From: Lycium barbarum
Lineage: Eukaryota; Streptophyta; Magnoliopsida; Solanales; Solanaceae
NCBI RefSeq assembly: GCF_019175385.1
Contig: NC_083345.1
Span: forward strand, 10,269,205 to 10,333,204
Direction: 5' to 3'
DNA: 64,000 bases
Numbering within the stretch: the first letter of the stretch is position 1; each line of letters opens with the position of its first letter. The position numbers and the translations under genes were made by a program. Below are positions 35,501 through 44,884 of the stretch, piece after piece. The notes below the pieces were generated by a model. It saw only the letters and a list, made by a program, of their open reading frames with translations. It ran no database searches and was not told the DNA's origin.

Positions 35501-37597
35501 TTTCACTTTTTGCATGCATTTGCTCGCTGTTGATGATTTTGCTTGTTAAGACTACTTGTGTTTACTGCAATCCATAGTCAAGAGGGATGCAAAATTCCTT
35601 GAATGGTTTAGTTTGACATTTTGGCGCAGCGGATCGAGTATAGTGGATGTATGACAAGAACTTTGTGGCTGTCTTGACAGAAAAAATTTAGTACATAGCA
35701 GTTCTACTGTAGTTTTATCATGGTAAAAACGGTAATCATTATCTTCTGGTTATATTATTGGTTCTTATTTTGGATCTTCTTCCCTTGCATCTGTCTCTTT
35801 GATTAATCTGTAGGTTATGGTGATGATAGTTCCACTTATAGCATGTGTTCTTTCTGAGAGTGAAGCTATTTCCTTCTTTTGTGTGTAATAATCTTGACTC
35901 TAGGTGTTGGTGTTTCTGTTCATCAGTTTTCACTTTTCCTTGGTGAAATAGTAAAGTCTCATGGTTTTTTGAAGGCAACATTCTGACTCTTAGTGGTCTA
36001 ACATGCCTCAGATTGAAATGTCTGAAATTCGTTCTCTGATTACTGGTGCCACTTCAAGCAGTCTTGTACTTATAGATGAAATATGTCGAGGAACAGAAAC
36101 AGCAAAAGGGACATGTATTGCTGGAAGTGTCATAGAAACCCTGGATGCAATTGGCTGTTTGGGAATTGTATCAACCCACTTGCATGGAATTTTCGATTTA
36201 CCCCTGAAAATCAAGAGGACTGTGTATAAAGCAATGGGAGCTGAGTATGTTGATGGTCAACCAATACCAACTTGGAAACTCATTGATGGGGTCTGTAAAG
36301 AGAGTCTAGCATTTGAAACAGCTCAGAGAGAAGGAATTCCAGAAATATTAGTTCGAAGAGCAGAAGAATTGTATAATTCAGCTTATGGGAATCAGATACC
36401 AAAGAAGAAAGACCAATTAAGACCTGTTTGTTCAGATATTGACCTCAAAAGCTCCAACCAATTAAATGCTACAAGACAAATAGCTTTGGATTCTAGCACA
36501 AAGTTAATGCAGCGAATGGGAATTTCGAGCAAGGAACTTGAAGATGCTATCTCTCTAATCTGTCAGAAGAAGTTAATTGAGCTGTATAAAATGAAAAATG
36601 AATCAGAAGTGGCAACAGTGAATTGTGTTCTTATTGCTGCCAGGGAGCAGCCAGCTCCATCTACAATTGGTGCTTCAAGTGTCTATATTATGCTAAGACC
36701 TGACAAAAAGTTTTACGTCGGACAGGTACATTTATCCCTTCTTCCAGTTTGTGTCTTAAAGTGCAACCATATGCTGTCGAATCAATTGTTGTATATGTTA
36801 TGCTTTACCGTGATGCTGTACTAGTTGGAGGAAGCATGCACATTTTGTTCTAAAAAATTGCTATGCTGCATGATCGTCTGGTGAATAACTGAATAGGTGT
36901 TCTATTGTCAGTTTCTTTCAGAAGTTTTTTGTTTTTGTTTTTGATTTTTAAAGTTGTGGTGCCTCTTAAGTGCAAAATCTAGTCCTTTTGGGTATTTTGA
37001 ACTATTACTTCTCTACGAGTTGGAGGATGCCTGCGTATTTTGCATCTCATAAATACTTGAGGCTCATTTTGTTCTTGAAAATTGTTTCCCTACGCGAATG
37101 TCTAGAGAATAACTGAATAGGTGTTCTATCTTCAGTTTCTTTTTAGTATTTTTGTGAAGTTTCCTTTTCCGAAATGCCTTTCCAAAGTTGAGGATGTAAT
37201 TCTGTTCAAAGATATTTCGAAATAAATGGTCCAGTAGACAGATTTCACTATCTAATATCCAAATGAAGTCTATGGCACATCCGAACGTTAATCTTCCTTT
37301 CAGTTATTGTGAGCTATTACTTCCATTTACATGCTATACATTCTTTTTTCTCTATTATATGTACAGACTGATGATCTTGAGGGCAGAGTCCGTGCACATC
37401 GCTTGAAGGAAGGAATGGAAAATGCTTCATTCCTATATTTCTTAGTCTCTGGCAAGAGCATAGCCTGCCAATTGGAAACTCTTCTAATAAACCAGCTTCC
37501 TAATTATGGTTTTCAGCTAACAAACATTGCTGACGGTAAGCATCGGAATTTTGGCACGACTAGTCTCTCCCTGGAACCTTCAACCGCGCTTAGATGA
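15915..37597 (+). CDS. MSH1: MSH1, organellar MutS homologue with GIY-YIG nuclease domain (22 exons)
   Basis: Exons: 15915-16030, 19964-20087, 20241-20338, 21173-21248, 21368-21487, 22295-22342, 22720-22784, 23122-23207, 23951-24115, 25304-25413, 25497-25602, 25703-25778, 28432-28490, 30264-30331, 31133-31306, 32087-32293, 33028-33284, 33371-33514, 34548-34605, 34922-35221, 36012-36725, 37367-37597. All introns are GT-AG and phases agree; the sum is 3,402 nt (1,133 residues). The N-terminus is basic and hydroxylated, a likely mitochondrial/plastid targeting signal. Residues 140-144 (GDFYE) are the mismatch-contact motif of MutS domain I. The ATPase has Walker A GPNGGGKSS (762-770) and Walker B LVLIDE (837-842). 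The C-terminal GIY-YIG domain has VYI (1043-1045), YVG (1054-1056) and Arg in 'EGRVRAHR'. In plants MSH1 suppresses ectopic recombination in organelle genomes. No lesion was seen. Exon 1 is the least conserved part and its start rests on homology. Confidence 0.96.
16031..17200 (+). repeat. Tandem repeat in MSH1 intron 1 that copies the splice-donor region
   Basis: Six diverged units share 'tcactacttgttgggtta' (near 16095, 16221, 16359, 16693, 16924 and 17067) and 'atcttgtttgaaaatgct'. The donor phrase 'gtaagtcctt' occurs at the real exon 1 border (16031) and again at 16607 and 16845. The 16607 copy is preceded by 'ctccacatcgtccctt', a copy of the end of exon 1 ('ctccacatcctct'). The array therefore grew from sequence spanning the exon/intron border. 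A purine/G-rich run lies at 16381-16399. Confidence 0.85.
17219..17439. mobile_element. Stowaway-type MITE in MSH1 intron 1
   Basis: The element runs from 'cttcctttgttccc' to 'gagacggagggac', an imperfect inverted pair of the 'ctccctccgt' class, and has the interior 'gagtgtcacatcaattgag' common to the family. TA precedes the left end; the right TA is lost. A shorter relic with 'gagtgtcac...ggacggaggg' sits at 16537-16560. Confidence 0.75.
17557..17606. repeat. Poly-T followed by (GT)n microsatellite
   Basis: A long T-run (about 17559-17584) passes into a GT dinucleotide tract. It is intronic in MSH1 and likely length-polymorphic. Confidence 0.9.
17675..17861. mobile_element. hAT-type MITE in MSH1 intron 1
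   Basis: Inverted ends are CAGAGGCGGAGCC on the left and CTCCGCCCCTG on the right. The flanks 'gtggtggt' and 'ctggtggt' may be an 8-bp target duplication with one mismatch, though the site is a GGT repeat. It is the same family as the element at 61686-61888. On -, 'gggttcg' words occur as in its relatives. Confidence 0.75.
17862..19448 (+). other. Rest of MSH1 intron 1 before the SINE-like insert
   Basis: No exon supported by homology to MSH1 is seen. An open stretch at 18292-18540 has no recognisable relative. No element ends were identified here. Confidence 0.5.
19449..19606 (+). mobile_element. SINE-like element in MSH1 intron 1
   Basis: The body 'gggtctatcggaaacaacc...aggtaagggtaaggtctg...cctaccctcc...ccacttgtgggattacactgggt' and a TTG-rich tail match a SINE type common in Solanaceae. 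It is flanked by 12-bp direct repeats (agggctgaataa, 19437-19448 and 19607-19618). The tRNA-like head is absent, so it is 5' truncated. Confidence 0.75.
23298..23475 (+). mobile_element. tRNA-derived SINE in MSH1 intron 8
   Basis: A tRNA-like head has 'ccttggagtaacggtaaa' (box A region) and 'ggttcaagcc' (box B). It is followed by the body 'gcagccactaatgcttgcat...catcacaccccttggg...ccttccccggaccctg', a family widespread in Solanaceae. It is in the sense direction relative to MSH1. A target duplication was not fixed. Confidence 0.82.
24766..24850. repeat. Inverted repeat (hairpin) in MSH1 intron 9
   Basis: The arms 'ggaattctccagattttc' and 'gaaaatttggagaattcc' face each other about 40 bp apart. 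It could be the core of a small MITE ('ctac(t)atgagga' on the left, 'cc(c)gtagcatag' on the right). Confidence 0.55.
26269..27572 (-). mobile_element. 5'-truncated L1-type LINE, antisense in MSH1 intron 12
   Basis: On - it ends in an A-run (T-run on + from 26269) and is flanked by 7-bp direct repeats TGATCTG (26262-26268 and 27573-27579). The remaining sequence is the C-terminal part of a plant LINE polyprotein. It includes the end of the reverse transcriptase ('LLKWLWRF', 27528-27226) and the zf-RVT domain (27058-26435), with 'CSRCFFC' and a following His/Cys ('HIFLHC'). The frame breaks between 27226 and 27058, so it is not functional. It lengthens intron 12 to about 2.65 kb. Intron 12 from 27580 to 28431 has nothing recognisable. 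Confidence 0.9.
28491..37366 (+). other. MSH1 introns 13-21: content
   Basis: Intron 13 (28491-30263) is the second largest after introns 1 and 12 and holds no recognisable element or gene. Introns 14 (30332-31132), 15 (31307-32086; T-run near 31438), 16 (32294-33027), 20 (35222-36011) and 21 (36726-37366) are plain T-rich intron sequence. Intron 18 (33515-34547) has a CACTA-MITE relic. Confidence 0.7.
33701..33850. mobile_element. CACTA-type MITE relic in MSH1 intron 18
   Basis: It starts with 'cactacagaaaaag' and contains 'cgtcgctaaat' and 'ccgtcgctaaa' words typical of small CACTA derivatives. The right-hand end is not clear, so the extent is approximate. Confidence 0.5.
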
Positions 37598-37921
37598 ACT
37601 CGCCATCAATCTGTTGTTGAAGAGTTCAAGTTGGTGTATAAAGATTGTATATCAGATCTGTATTGTTAGGCTGTTAGTTTTGGAAATTTTAAGGGATGAG
37701 CAATTCAACCTGCAGTGGCTGCAGCAATTTTGGGTTAGTTTTAGCTTCTCCACCTATGTATAGCTCATCATCACCTGTGAAACTGAAGGTGAATTCTGTT
37801 GTAAGTTGTGTCTGATTTTGATTTATCTGTGAGTAACATTTAAAAGGGACCCACGAGTGACCCCCCACCCTTATTGCTTAAAAGGGATGGTTTTGACAAA
37901 TATTCATTTTTAGGATGGCTA
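37598..37921 (+). other. MSH1 3' flank
   Basis: The 3' untranslated region of MSH1 should lie here. No canonical AATAAA signal was found within it, so a variant signal must be used. A MULE begins immediately after. Confidence 0.5.
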
Positions 37922-37930
37922 ATTAAAAAA

Positions 37931-40160
37931 CGGAAAAGGCTCATAAATACCCTTCACCTATGGAAAAAGACTCATAAATACCCTCCTTCCACCTTTGGGT
38001 CTAAAAATACCCTTAAGGTTTGTTTTTGGCTCAAAAATACCCTTTAAACTAACAGAAAAAAATTGGCTGTTTAAAAAGACACGTGTCATTCTTTAATTGG
38101 TGCCATATTTTAACTCAAAAATAATTAAAACCCACCCAAGTTTTTAAACCCAAACCCGTTTTCACCTCAACATTAAACAATATGTTCTTTTTCTCCATGG
38201 TTCTGCCATGGTTCTTCTTTTTCTCTTTCTTCTTCCTCTTCTTTCTTCCAAACTTGTTTATCAAAATCTACTGTTATCTTTGCATAAAGTTTGTTTCTTT
38301 TATGCGAAAATGTCTCTTTTCATTGTTTTTGTTGCTGCTTAAGTGATGTAATGGTGATTAGTAACCATTTTTTATGTAAAATTTCAGATTTGAAAGTAAC
38401 CATTTTTTATGTAAAATTTCAGATTTGAAGTTATGCAGTTAGTATTTCAATGGTGATATGTTAAAATGGAGGTTGACTATATCCATTTGGTTTTTGAAAT
38501 TGTAAAATTTGGTTTATATTGAAGGCTATTTTGTTGCTGCAAAATAAGACTTTACATAGTCATTTGATGTATAATGCTAATGAGTTATAAGGCTTGATGC
38601 AAAATAAGCTAGTACTGGCATATTCTCAAGCTAGTTTCTATACCGCCAATTGGGTTATAAAGGTTGATACTCAAGCTAATTTCTACCTGCTCTCATTTTT
38701 TTTAGCACCAGTTCTTTTTAGCCAATGCAGCTAGTGATTTTTTTGCGGCCATTGTGTGGAGATTACCAAATATTATTGTGAGTCCAATCACCTCCATTTC
38801 AGGGGAATGAAGTGTCACAAATATTACTATTGCATCAGTGAATTGAAAAGCGCATCAAATTGAATGTTGAAGTACTCTTTCCAGAAGGTGGAAAATACAC
38901 GGGACAAAATAACAATTGTAAAAGGACACTTGTGAACATGTCTAACCAAACTTCAGGAGAGCACCACAACATAAACTGATAATATTTATCAAACTTCAGG
39001 ACAGCACCACAACATAAACCAAATAAAAACCAGAATAGTAATCAAAATCAACACCAGAACAGAAATTAAAACAGCACCAGTATAGTCATTCACCTCAAAA
39101 GTAGTAATTGCATAACTGATGCAACACAAAAACATCAAAAACATCAATTTACTTGTCTATTGACATTACATAACACCATAGTAACCCAAAAAAAAAAAAG
39201 TTTAAGTTTGAATTGCCCTAAAGTCTACCCCTTCTAGCCTTCATTTTGCCAAGTCTTTTTTCCTTTTCTTCTAGCAGCTGCTTTGAGGTCATTGCAGCCT
39301 TTCCGTTCCAACTGATCTTTCTTGATGAATATGGCAGATTAGTAGGCAAACTTACACCACTTTCATCTGTAATAAAACTGATCTTCCTTGTACCAGTAGG
39401 ATCTTGCAACAACCGTCTTTGTTTAAGCCTAGTGTTGGCTTCTGAAATCACCTTGGGCATTAGAGTTGGATCAGACTCATGTTCGATCTCTTCATCATCA
39501 GACTGGAAGGCTGGATCAAATTCAGGATGGAAGGATGGATCAAATTCAGGATGAAAGTACGGATCAGACTCAAGAAAGGTTGGATCAGATTCAGGCCGAC
39601 TTGAACGATTACTAGAAAGCTGAGTAGATGGCAGATTTAATTCAGGTACAGGAATGAATAAAGATTCGGAGTCTTGAGATTCTGTAGGTGCTATCATGTT
39701 CACATCCTCTACTGATTGAGAAGCTTGCTCATCTTGAAATTTTTTTTTGTGCTTGCCTTTGACCTACATGAGTTGAAATGTAAGTTAGATACTTGAAACA
39801 TACTATTATTAACTAGAGTGAGAATGTAACATTATCTTACCACTGGACAAGATCTGATGTTATGTCCTGGTGTGCATCTTATGCTTATAAACCAGGACAT
39901 AACATCAGCTTATAAACCATTGGGTCAATATGGGTTTGGGTTTAAAAACTTTGGTTTGTTTTTAATTATTTTTGAGTTAAAATATGGCACCAATTAAAGA
40001 ATGACACGTGTCTTTTTAAACAGCCAATTTTTTCCTGTTAGTTTAAAGGGTATTTTTGAGCCAAAAACAAACCTTAAGGGTATTTTTAGACCCAAAGGTG
40101 GAAGGAGGGTATTTATGAGCCTTTTTCCATAGGTGAAGGGTATTTATGAGCCTTTTTCCG
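37931..40160 (-). mobile_element. Mutator-like element, internally deleted
   Basis: Long terminal inverted repeats of about 230 bp start CGGAAAAGGCTCATAAATAC and pair with the right end GTATTTATGAGCCTTTTTCCG. The flanking 9-bp direct repeats ATTAAAAAA (37922-37930 and 40161-40169) are perfect, as expected for MULEs. Inside are a CT-rich leader-like stretch (38190-38260), non-coding sequence with a 40-bp direct repeat (38362-38425), and the tail of a transposase gene on -. The element is too short to be autonomous. Confidence 0.93.
39218..39905 (-). pseudogene. C-terminal tail of a MULE transposase
   Basis: On -, a small exon ends at 39841 with a zinc-knuckle remnant ('CTPGHNIRSCPV') followed by a GT donor. 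After a short intron, the last exon is 39763-39218 (182 codons with stop). It opens 'VKGKHKKKFQDEQ' and has acidic repeats of the type 'ESDP-F-HPEFDP'. The zinc knuckle followed by a low-complexity tail is the usual end of plant MULE transposases. The catalytic part is missing. The knuckle exon forms one arm of a perfect 18-bp inverted repeat (39854-39871 with 39891-39908), which marks a rearrangement joint. Confidence 0.75.
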
Positions 40161-40254
40161 ATTAAAAAATAATCAGCATTTGTAATAATTAATAAGCAAC
40201 CCAAATTTAATAAAACTATAAACAACACAAAGGGTAGGAAAAACGTTGAATACA

Positions 40255-40370
40255 TAAACCAAATAAAAAGTAGAATAAGCAAAAGTCCTCTATAAATAGC
40301 CAATGCACCTTAAAATTCTCACTCAATACAATTTTTCATAGAAACCGCAAAAAGAAATGAGAGTTCAAGA
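40255..40370 (+). promoter_or_regulatory. TATA-plus-start module, copy 1
   Basis: The sequence 'ctctataaatagccaatgca' gives a strong TATA box. It is followed by a leader and ATG at 40357-40359 opening 'MRVQEI', then unrelated sequence. It is a near-identical copy of 44488-44597, apart from 11 extra bases after 'ccttaaaa'. The downstream gene is not present. Confidence 0.6.
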
Positions 40371-41033
40371 AATAATTATTTAATAATTAATTAACCAAAT
40401 ACTACATTTTGAATTGAATCTATATAAAAAATGGTTTTAAAAACATTTGAAAGATGATTACGTATATGTTTACTTTCAAATTTCAAACTCAAATATACAG
40501 ATTATGAGATAAGATCTTCCAATCCTATCTTTACAAATATTTATTGTCCTTTTTTTAGAAAAAAAATAATAATTATTTCTAACAAACTGATATGTCATGC
40601 AATTTTGAAATACCCCTTCAGTGACACAAATCATTTAAGCTTTCCTCTGTTTTTTTAATTGTTGATCATTAGCTCTATTCGTGCTTATTAATTTTCTCAC
40701 GATGAAAAGTTATTTCATTCAAAACAAGAGTTTTTTTATCCGTATAATTCACTATCTTAGAAGCATTGTGCAAGCATAATCTTATTTTGGTGTTGTTTCA
40801 TATTGTTTGTTTTTAATTTCTATTTTTAGGATGCTAACTTATATAGTTATATGGTTATTACGATTGCAGTTTATTTTTAAATTTATTAAGTTTATGTTAG
40901 TATTTTTTTTCTACATTTGATATTATTTTCTTTGATATATGTGCAGGATTATCTAATAAAGAAAGCAAAAAGAGGTGAGTGAATGCAAATGGAAACAATG
41001 CGTTCTCGAATGCACAACCAGAATGCTTTGCAC
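40371..41033. other. Intergenic DNA, nothing recognised
   Basis: AT-rich, with no gene or element ends seen. The hAT-type element starts at its right edge. Confidence 0.5.
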
Positions 41034-41224
41034 CAGTGTTTTAAAAGGCGGGGGCGTAAGGCGAGGCGTTTTATGTCTGCCTCAGCGAGGCGTAAGCCCC
41101 GAGGCACGAGGCGTAAGCCTCATGGGACTTTAATTTTTAGTATTTTATAAAATGATATAATTATAATAAATACTTTTAAATTGGTTAAATAACGTAAAAA
41201 TTTGAAGAAAACAATAAATAAGTG

Positions 41225-41263
<39 letters not shown>

Positions 41264-41769
41264 TATACATACTCCACCCCCACAAAAAAATTAATTAGAA
41301 CAATCTATTATACGTACTTACAAGTATAAGTGACTGCTCGTTACTTTTTTGAGATAGTAGAAGACAAGTTAAATAATTGGAAAAGAACATATATTAGGCA
41401 TTCTAGCAATAAAAAAAGGTCTTGACTTTTAAATTTAATGTTTCAGTTCCTTTTTAAAATATTTGAGTAATTACATGTTGACTTTTGAAAATTTGGGCAT
41501 TATACTAAGGACTTCTTTAACAAATTTCGTTTTAGTTTGAAGAAGTTTTCTGAGCTTACGCCCCAACAAAAAAAAACTCGCCCCAAACGCCTAGGCTTAC
41601 GCCCCAACAAAAAAAAAACTCGCCCCAAACGCCTGGGCGTACGCCCCAAATTGCTGGGCGTACGCCTTTGGGGACTTGCGCCTCGACCCATCGCCCCGAG
41701 GCATTTTTGGTACGCCCCGCCTCGGGGCTCGCCCCGAGGCTCGCCTCAAAAACGCCTTTTAAAACACTG
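41034..41769. mobile_element. hAT-type element with GC-rich terminal repeats
   Basis: The ends are CAGTGTTTTAAAAGGCG and CGCCTTTTAAAACACTG, perfect 17-bp inverted repeats. The flanks are 8-bp direct repeats CTTTGCAC (41026-41033 and 41770-41777), the hallmark of hAT transposition. The ends extend into GC-rich arms full of 'gaggcgtaagccccg' and 'acgcccca' words, while the middle is AT-rich with an (AT)n tract (41228-41260). No transposase is present. Confidence 0.93.
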
Positions 41770-41777
41770 CTTTGCAC

Positions 41778-42517
41778 ATATCATGAAGGTGAGTTTCCTT
41801 TTCTTTTCTTTTTGTCCTCTATGATGGTGAGTTTCTGAAAAACAATGTATTTTGCAAAATTGCTTGTATGAATCTTTTGAGAATCGATCAAAATTCATTT
41901 TTATTTAGAAATTATTTAACAGTTGACACTTTCAATATTTATTTTACATCGTAAAACTCATTTATTTAATTCAACCTTCTAATATATCATTATCTTATCA
42001 ACTATTTTGGGTAATGATTTTAACTTATAATTAGACTTTGCATCACGGAGACAAAAAGGCACTTTAGATTCATTTAAAATATAAAATGTTAAATTTACAG
42101 TATTTTGATCATTTTGTAGCAACACTACATTTAAATTACACTTTTTTCACAATAATCCAGAACTGTCCTTTTGTGGTTTCACTTGAAAATGTAGTGTATA
42201 AATGTATTCGATTACTACACCACACTGTTTGTATAAATTTTTTAATTTGAAAGTTATTGAATTCAGATTTATAAAATTGATTTGAGTTTTAATTTTAATA
42301 TGAAATTGAGATTAAAAAAATGTAATTTAAATGTGAAGTAAAAGAAAATACTAACTTTGAATTGAAAGATAAACCTTTTTAAAATTGAAATGATAAGGTT
42401 ATTTTATTATGATAAGAAAAGTCATACCGTAGATAAGACCTGCTAACTAAAGTCTTAATAGATAAGTCAAAAATTAAATATATTTAATACTTAAAATATA
42501 ATTTATATTATCATGAA
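41778..42517. other. Intergenic DNA, nothing recognised
   Basis: AT-rich sequence without open frames of note and without recognisable element ends. Confidence 0.5.
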
Positions 42518-44487
42518 TCTATGTATATAAAATAGGTCTCTTGGAAATTAAGCCAAGTGGTGCTTCAAAAAAGGTCACGTGGCAGTATTTCGACGAAATT
42601 AATGAGCATTGTAATAAAATCACGCAATTGAAATCTCAATACATAAAATTTAAAACTAAACAAATATTGAAAAATGATAATAAAATAGAGATAATGTGAG
42701 GATATTTATACTTTGCATTAGTTCAGACAATAAAATAAAGTGAATAACGAATAACTAAAAATATAATATATCAATATATACAATGAAAGAAATTCTAGGA
42801 ATGGATTAATATTTAAGGCGTCGTTTGGTATGTGAACTAAATTATCTCGGGATTATAGTCCTGAGATTAATTTGTCCCATCTGAATGGTGGGATAAAATA
42901 ATACCCTGTTTGATGGGACAAGGTGGGATATCTCAGAATTAAGTTTGAGCTTCATTTTATATTATGTTTGGTAAAAGAGATAAATTTATCCATACCTTCT
43001 ATCAAATGGAGTATAAAATTAATCCCAAACTTAATCTTGAAATATCCCACCTTATCCCGCGTACCAAACGACACCTAAAAGTATAAGAGAAACTTATAAC
43101 AAGAGTTAAAAATTCTCTGTCTATTGATATTTAGCTATATAGATATGATATTTAAAGGAAAGTAATGAGAAAAGATATTAAATCAAATACATAGCCAACA
43201 ATAAGTCTTTTAGTTATTCTATTCATGCATATAATTTCAGGAATAAAAATTAAAACCAACAAATTTTATATTATTAGCTAAAGAGAAGGAAAGTTTAATT
43301 GCTTAATACATATAATACGAAAATAATATTAACAAAAACATTCAATAGATTTCAAAACAAAAAATCGAAGGACATGTTTTTATATTTTAGAGGAATTCAA
43401 AATTGCAATTTTGAATAACATATGAAATTATTTGGATTATAGGTAAATTACTAAATGAGATAAACTGGTAAAAATTAACATAACAGGGAAAAGATGGGTA
43501 TTTACAATGTATATAGATGGAGAGAAACCAAAGGCAATTTAAAAAATGTACGTAAAACTGCGGAACCTATGGCAAAGACGTATACACGCAACATCAGAGA
43601 TGCCCCTAGCATTAGAAGATTACTGCATCTTTGCTCTTTCTAGCGGTATCACCCCCTAACAAAACTGAATCTGAGATTTTTTTTCTTCTTTGGACAACTT
43701 ACTGTGGTATAGTTCAGTTGTGGAGTTGTACTGAACACTTTTTGGTGATTAATAAAATTAAGTTAATTATATATTAAAAAAAGAATGAATTTCGAGTAAT
43801 ATAACATAAAAATGTGAAGTAATTAAATTACAACAGTAAAACAATCTACGTTTATCTATATTGTATTAAAAGGGGAGTAATAAACATTTAGAGTACTAAA
43901 TCATCTGATAAGTTATTAAAAGTCACATAATAATATAACAATACTAGGTAATATATAGGCAATAATGATTAGTAAGGAAAAGAAAAGACATAAAAATACA
44001 GAGGGATAAGATTTTTTTTGAATTTGATACAAGAAAGTGTTGTGAATTATGATAAAATTTTGGAAAATCATGCAAGTAAAATCTCAACAGCAAAAACAAA
44101 AATTATTAAAAATTCAAGGAACAAATCGTTTTTTTTCTTTTATCGGAAAAAGCTTTATTAAGGGTCTTTATTATTTCAATCTACATAGTGAAAGTTGAAA
44201 TATATAATTAAGATCAATTAAGCTTATCGAAAAGACCAATCCAACAAAATTGGTTTAAGAAATTTAAATTAATAAAAATATTTACAGCAATGCATCAGTT
44301 TTTCAAACATAAATTAGCTATAATTTTAAATAAAAAACTATTAAATATCAATTCAAGATTAGTGTGGTGAATACTTGAGTTCGAAAACTCAATAATGATA
44401 ATTTTACACATTAGTACTTTGCATATAAAATTTGTTACGCTTAGTTCTTTTGATAGCAACCGCGCATCGCGCGGGTACATATACTAG
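42518..44487 (+). mobile_element. Non-autonomous Helitron
   Basis: The right end is the classic Helitron terminus. A perfect 6-bp stem (ccgcgc 44460-44465, loop atc, gcgcgg 44469-44474) is followed nine bases later by CTAG, then T. The proposed left end is TCTATG at 42518 after A, followed by 'ataaaataggtctcttgg', a form seen at plant Helitron starts. There is no RepHel gene. A Tourist-like MITE lies inside. The right end is firm; the left end is a best guess. Confidence 0.75.
42817..43075. mobile_element. Tourist-like (PIF/Harbinger) MITE
   Basis: The ends are GGCGTCGTTTGGTA and TACCAAACGACACC, flanked by a 3-bp duplication TAA. The interior has paired 'gggatta' and 'taatcccaaac' words. It is nested in the Helitron. 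Confidence 0.85.
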
Positions 44488-44713
44488 TAAACCAAATAAA
44501 AAGTAGAATAAGCAAAAGTCCTCTATAAATAGCCAATGCACCTTAAAATACAATTTTTCATAGAAACCGCAAAAAGAAATGAGAGTTCAAGAAATGCAAC
44601 AACAACAATCAATTCCTTTTGATTCCAGCACCGTTGATTGCATCGCCATGCTCTGCCTCAGCTGCGCTGTAATACACCATCACTGCCGCCACCGTTACTG
44701 CAGAAACACCTGA
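44488..44713 (+). promoter_or_regulatory. TATA-plus-start module, copy 2, with 44-codon frame
   Basis: TATA box 'ctataaatag' lies at 44523-44532, a leader follows, and ATG at 44579-44581 opens 'MRVQEMQQQQSIPFDSS'. The frame is Ser/Cys/His-rich and ends at TGA 44711-44713. The product is not recognised. The same start occurs at 40357 and in altered form at 53384 ('MSVQELQEQQSIPFD'). It is convergent with the F-box gene downstream. It may be the first exon of a gene whose remainder was lost. Confidence 0.5.
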
Positions 44714-44884
44714 AAAAATACCCTCTATTGGCGGCACACATTACTTTAACCACTTAATTCTATCTCCGGTGACACCAGCAGTGATACTCCACAATTACCA
44801 TTTCCAAGGACTGCACATGATTGAATTTGACAGATTAGTGATTGCTCTGTTGATATCACAAGTGTCTTCTCAAATCTATGGCCT

